Assembly: GCA_029931535.1 (NCBI GenBank)
Contig: JAQPZY010001638.1
Location: 5,146,001 to 5,210,000, forward strand
Direction: 5' to 3'
From: Margaritifera margaritifera
Taxonomy: Eukaryota > Mollusca > Bivalvia > Unionida > Margaritiferidae
Length of the DNA: 64,000 bases
A program made the position numbers and the translations under genes. Below, piece by piece: positions 59,320 through 64,000 of this stretch (positions are counted from its first letter, which is position 1; every line of letters starts with the position of its first letter). The notes beneath the pieces were generated by a model, which saw only the letters and a program-made list of their open reading frames with translations, searched no databases and was not told where the DNA came from.

Positions 59320-60590
59320 TGCTGATGCAAGAGGTGTGTCTCAATCAGCCAATATGTATGAGAAACATGACATCGTCTTATCATCACAATGATGTATGAC
59401 ATCACCTCCTCTCATCAGCCAACTTTTGGGAAAGCCTTGTTGTGGCATTGGAAGCAAAATGCAGTTTTTAGGTTACACTGCAGTTTTCACAAAAAAGGTT
59501 CTATCTTTGCAATGAAAACTGCCCAATACTGCAACTTTTTTATCTTTTACTATCCAAAATACAATCTTTTATCTGTCAAACTGATAGTTTTATCATAGTT
59601 TTAAGACATAATTATTTTACACCCATTCAAATCTAGCTTGTGAACTTGTAAAAATGCTTCAAAGAAAGCAGAAATTCTGTAATTTTGCCATGTCCCTGTT
59701 CTAGCGAAAGAATTTTCCTACAATCACACTCATATGGAGATTTATGTACCTGAATTGCATTTCTCTAAAAAAATCTGATGTATGTATGAATTTAATACTA
59801 TTTTACGACACCTCAGCACAATAGTGGCTATATGGTGCAAACAAAAAGAAAATTTCAAAAATGTAAAATGAATTAAACAAAAACTTCAGAAAGATAAATC
59901 CTTCTAAATAAATATAAACATGAAGTACAATAAGATGTTAAAATTCCGTAAAATATGTAAAATATAAAAGTAACACATTTAAAATCCTTAAAACAAAAAA
60001 TTTGACTGGCTAAACTGTTTCAATTTCATCTCAAACAATTGATAGACATTTTTGCTTTTTACAATTGGGCATTCACTCTGAGCACATAGTTTTGAATTAG
60101 AATCCTGTGGTATTATACTGAGCTAGACACCTGTATCGTTTAGTACATACTGGGTGCTTAAATAAAACTGATTCACACCAACATAAACATTCCTGAATTA
60201 AACTCATGATCCCCTAGGTCAAATGTCAGAATTGACTTTTTATTTAGATTCAGCCCTGTGCAAAACACAAAACTAGAGTTTCTGAGGATATGTAGTCACA
60301 TTTATTGAACATGACTTTGTATAGAGATACCCAATGCAGGAGGCACATCTCAATGAACCAATGAAACTGTCCATGTGTTCATGACACGACACCATCTCCT
60401 CATCACAATGACATATTAACAACAACATATTACATAACCCAATCTCATCAGCCAATCGAATCTCTTTTCCTAACTTTGGAAAAGTCTTGTTCTGGCAGTA
60501 CAAGGAAAACTGTTTTTTCGTTGTTGACCAGACCCTTGTATGACAGATATCTCTTGGAGTCACATGAAAGTCTAATTGAACAAGGCTAGA
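59320..60590 (+). repeat. Diverged direct repeat pair (59320-59545 and 60310-60590)
   Basis: The two blocks, about 980 bp apart, share in order 'gatgcaagaggtgtgtctcaat', 'atgacatcgtct.atcatcacaatga', 'ctcatcagccaac' and 'ttt.ggaaa.gccttgtt.tggca'. It is an unknown dispersed repeat. Sequence between and around shows no gene. Confidence 0.6.
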
Positions 60591-60719
60591 AGAGCAGAGC
60601 AAATGTAAAAAACATAACCCAACTGCAATTAATATGAATATTTAATGTAACAGGTAACAGGTAATTTTATTGGTCATCATGTGACCTTGATCAGCTGTTA
60701 AATATTTATGAATAAACAG

Positions 60720-63700
60720 TTCGATACACTGCAGCACATGGTTTCCGCCTCCAGCTACTGGGTGCACTCTCCCACATGGCCTTTCAAGCCTCCAGCCCTG
60801 GATTCAGGAGATTCCAAGGTTGGTCCATATCCCTGTTAAAGTCTCTCAAAGCTATGAAGTGTAAGGCTTACACACTCATTAACATTGCTTCACATACAGA
60901 TCTCTCTGCAACTGCCTCCTTCAACCTGTTGAAGAAGGAATATCTGTTGCTGGCCACCTTACACTGTCACAAAGACAGCAAGGCAATCACTCTTGATGTC
61001 AGTGGCTCTATCACCAGAACTTCTCCGCCTCCCAAAGATGCTACATTGGACACTTGTAAGGTTTTGCTGGAGCACAATAACAACATGCTGGTGGTTCTGA
61101 GAGACGCGGATGCCGTATTTGGTGATATGATCCCTACAGTGGCTTCCTAAGATCTTAGGGATGAACAACACAGGTTGCTGGCCATGGTTCCAGGCCCAGC
61201 AAAACCAGCCAAGAAACACCACCAGCCTGTGAGGTCTATGGGTTTCCCTCCCAAATATGTTAAACAGGGCCCCCAGCAGAACCCCAGTTGGAAACTCCTT
61301 TTTGCATCTGTTTCACAAGATGGCATGACCAGAAGGGCCAGGGCATGAAGTCTATGGACACTACCTCTTGCCAAAAGAAGGGAGGCAGTCAACCCTAGGG
61401 AGTCACACACTCTCCTGCCAAGTTCCCACTTCCCAACATCCCAGTAGGTGCCAAACTAGACCTTTTTTCAGTTGCCTGGTCAGACTGAATGAACAAGGGA
61501 TGGGTCCTACTCAAGGAAAGAGGGTTACCAGCTTCACTTCTTGGGCATCCCCACCCCCTCCATCTTTATCATGGATTGGCTTCACCAAACTGGAAGCTCT
61601 GAAGGAAGAAGTCTACTTATTTCTAAGGAAGGAGGCAGTAGAGAGGGTGACAAACACTCAAAGTCCAAGATTATATTGCCAGATCTTCCTTGTTTCGAAG
61701 AAATGAGAAATATTTAGACTCATTATCAATCTTTCTCCTTTAAAAAAATTTCTTCAGGAAGAAGGCTTCAAGATGGAGATGTCGGCCTCAGTCAAGAATG
61801 CTGTAAGGTCAAATGACTGGGTAGTTTCCATAGACTTCCAGATGCCAACCTCCACATACCCATCCTCCCAGGTCCATAGGACTTCCTGCAGTTTTGTCTG
61901 GGTCAGGAGGTCTTTCAATTTTGCACTCTTTCCTTCATCATGGCTTCTGCTTCTTGAGCCTTTAACAGGGTGATGGGAGTAATAGCAGCATTAAAATCTC
62001 ACTCCTTTGTGTATACCAACACCTCAGATTCAGGCTGGGGTGCTTACCTGGATCCGGAGGGGGTAGTCATGCAGAGTTTATGTTCATGGGAAATAGTCTT
62101 CCCTCCATATCAACAATATAGAAATTCAAGCTGTGTTTCTAGCACTAGAGCAGTGTGTAAACCACATGATTTCACTGCACTATGGTTGACACAGACAACA
62201 CATCAGTTGTAGCATACCGCATATGTCAAGGACACACTCATGCCCCCTCTCTTTGCTTGAAAGTCTGGAACCTCCTCTGATGTACAACATTGTAGGGGAT
62301 CACTCAGAGAGTCCACCACATTGTATGCAAAAGAAAAACCCTAGTGGACAGCCTGTCCCAGCAGGGTCATTCAGCCCTAACAGAATGGTCTCTGCACCAG
62401 TCGATAGCTGAATCTCTTTCGATTGTGGGGGAGGCCATTGGTACACTTGCTTCCAATGAGGCTGAAGAACAAATTACCACTTTATGTCTCTCCAATTTCA
62501 GACCAGAATGCATAGGTGGTGGATGCCTTCAGACTAAAGTGGGATTGACTGCATGCATATTCCTTCCTACCTGTCAGAATAGTCCCTCAATTCTTCACAG
62601 TCGGAATTTTTATGTCACAGCTCATCCTGATAGTTGCTCCCTCCCCCACCCACCCCCCTTGCACCAGTGGTAGTGGTTAAAAAAATCTCCTTGGATTCTT
62701 CCTGCACAACAATCCAGAGATGCTCCACTTTTATGCCTGGCTCATATCAAACGATCTATCCACCAAGATTTGCAGACTGCATCACTCAGGCTGGTAGGCC
62801 CTCTCCAATACCCTTAAGTTTTCTATGGCTCCCACCATCATACCAGATCAGGTACTTTGAGCTTCAAAGACCAGTCTCTTGTTCTTTAATGACTAGGTGA
62901 AACCTTTCATGGGTTCTTTGGTTGTTATCTAAATTACCTTATGAACCTCTGGCTTTGAGACAACTTCTGTGCTATCCCCTTGATCATTTTAGATTGAATT
63001 CCAAAAACCTCTCCAAAATGGAGGATCCTGGTGTCCAAAGACCCAGGAGGTCTGGAGGAAGAAGGCAGTACAACTTATTTGCTGCTTTATCAAAAACACG
63101 AACATCTTTAGTGTCTATCACCTGACCCATAGGGTGGGATGGAGATGGGGATCCTAAAGGAAAGAGAGGAACCCAATGTAATCAGGTCCTGCTGGAACTC
63201 ATTCAAGTGTACTAACATTTAAAGTTCATCATTCTGTCTCTCCTCAGATACAAAACAGGACTAACCAGCCCTTTTCTCTCCTAAGATAAAGAGATTTAGA
63301 ATCCCTTCTCAAGTTTGGTCTCCACTAATAAGGCAGAGCAGTACTATTCCTTCCTTCCTCTCTCCATGCAGAAGGGACAGACAACCCTCTCTCAATGCAG
63401 GAAAAGAGGAATGGTGACCCCTCTCTTTTTTCATTGATGATGAAGCCGAAAGAGGAGATGTGGAGAAAATATGTTCTGCCTGGTCCACCAACAGATGGGG
63501 CCATGGGAAAGTTGTCCATTGTGCCCTGGTGGTGGTGGTGGTGGTGGGGGGGGGGGGGAATGACACATGGCAGATTGACCACTGTGTTGTGGGAGTCCCT
63601 GAACCCTGTAGAGATTGAACAGCAGCAGAGGGAAAAATGAAGGTGTCAACCCAGTCCCTTTTCTCAGACCAGTGATTAAAACCTTTTGTCCATTGAGGTG

Positions 63701-64000
63701 ACTAGCGACCAGTGATCAGTGAACAGTGTTTAATCTTGTGCCCAGTGAAAGATATGCAGTGATGGGTACCTGTTGCCCTGCCTTCTGACTGGTACCCAGT
63801 GCCTGATTCCCACTGACCAATGATCAGTCAGGCGATGAATACCTGATCGAGGACCCATTATCTAGGGAACTCAACTCTGATGAATGAGGAACATTTGATT
63901 TGTGTTCAGATCTACCCAAGTGGGTAGCTGACTGCGCTTTTCTTGCACTGACTGTGACAGACAGTATCTGTGTGATCCTCTCATGTGGTAACATACGAAC
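60720..64000 (+). mobile_element. DIRS retrotransposon C, internally deleted and truncated
   Basis: An ORF1-like frame (60776-61150) precedes a linker and the reverse transcriptase start (LEALKEEVYLFLRKEAVERV near 61590-61650, then SASVKNAVRSNDWVVSIDFQ near 61780-61840). The YFDD region is missing: sequence jumps at about 61950-61975 to the RNase H (YTNTSDSGWGAYLDPEG, about 62013-62063, and DSLSQQGHSALTEWSLHQSI, about 62347-62406). A recombinase start (QIRYFELQRPVS) lies near 62845-62880, after which similarity ends. From about 63170 the sequence resembles DIRS leader material (agtg/ccagtg-rich, 63690-63840), as if a second terminal region follows. It is defective throughout. Confidence 0.65.

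Noticed and set aside
58571..60720. Search for the upstream sacsin exon with the NADD motif
   Set aside because: No minus-strand NADD-type codons with a phase-0 donor were found here. The exon is likely right of the window.
63309..63649. Pro/His-rich minus-strand frames
   Set aside because: They come from a (GGT)n/poly-G run in DIRS leader-like sequence. No domain or conservation signal is visible.

Overview
The window is nuclear DNA of an animal, most likely a marine lophotrochozoan such as a bivalve mollusc. It is AT-rich, with canonical GT-AG introns, a tRNA-type SINE ending in a 'gccataaaaca(ccaaa)n' tail, DIRS and Polinton elements, and tandem repeats of types I associate with bivalve genomes. 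The species-level guess is inference. No bacterial genes, rRNA, intact tRNA or CRISPR array were seen.

Only one host gene is evident. It is a sacsin-like gene on the minus strand that covers most of the window. Three exons can be joined by exact splice signals and matching reading phase: 58570-58423, 42360-40789 and the giant 16399-5403 exon. Together they give about 4239 codons. They encode three sacsin repeats (Hsp90-type ATPase fold plus the following conserved block), a J domain with an intact HPD, and the first part of a C-terminal HEPN domain. The 5' exons lie beyond 64000. The rest of the HEPN domain lies to the left of 1, or was not recognised.

Everything else sits in its introns and is mobile or repetitive DNA. 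Intron 3 (left of 5402) holds a TA-targeting inverted-repeat element inserted in a SINE. Intron 2 (16400-40788) holds DIRS tyrosine-recombinase retrotransposon pieces, a truncated non-LTR retrotransposon, a hAT element with a perfect target duplication, and a decayed Polinton (DNA polymerase B, packaging ATPase, PLA2-like capsid-associated protein, integrase). Intron 1 (42361-58422) holds a foldback Mutator-like element inside a piggyBac relic, a tiny hAT MITE, a second TA-element inserted in a 44-bp minisatellite, and a nearly intact Tigger/pogo transposon. The stretch right of 58571 is upstream intron with another DIRS copy.

The most interesting structural result concerns the Polinton polymerase gene and one DIRS element. 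Each is split into two halves on opposite strands, and the halves abut one another at 22.48 kb and 33.72 kb. One inversion of about 11.2 kb would put both back together. Several nested insertions have readable target-site duplications and give a relative order of events inside the introns of an apparently intact host gene.
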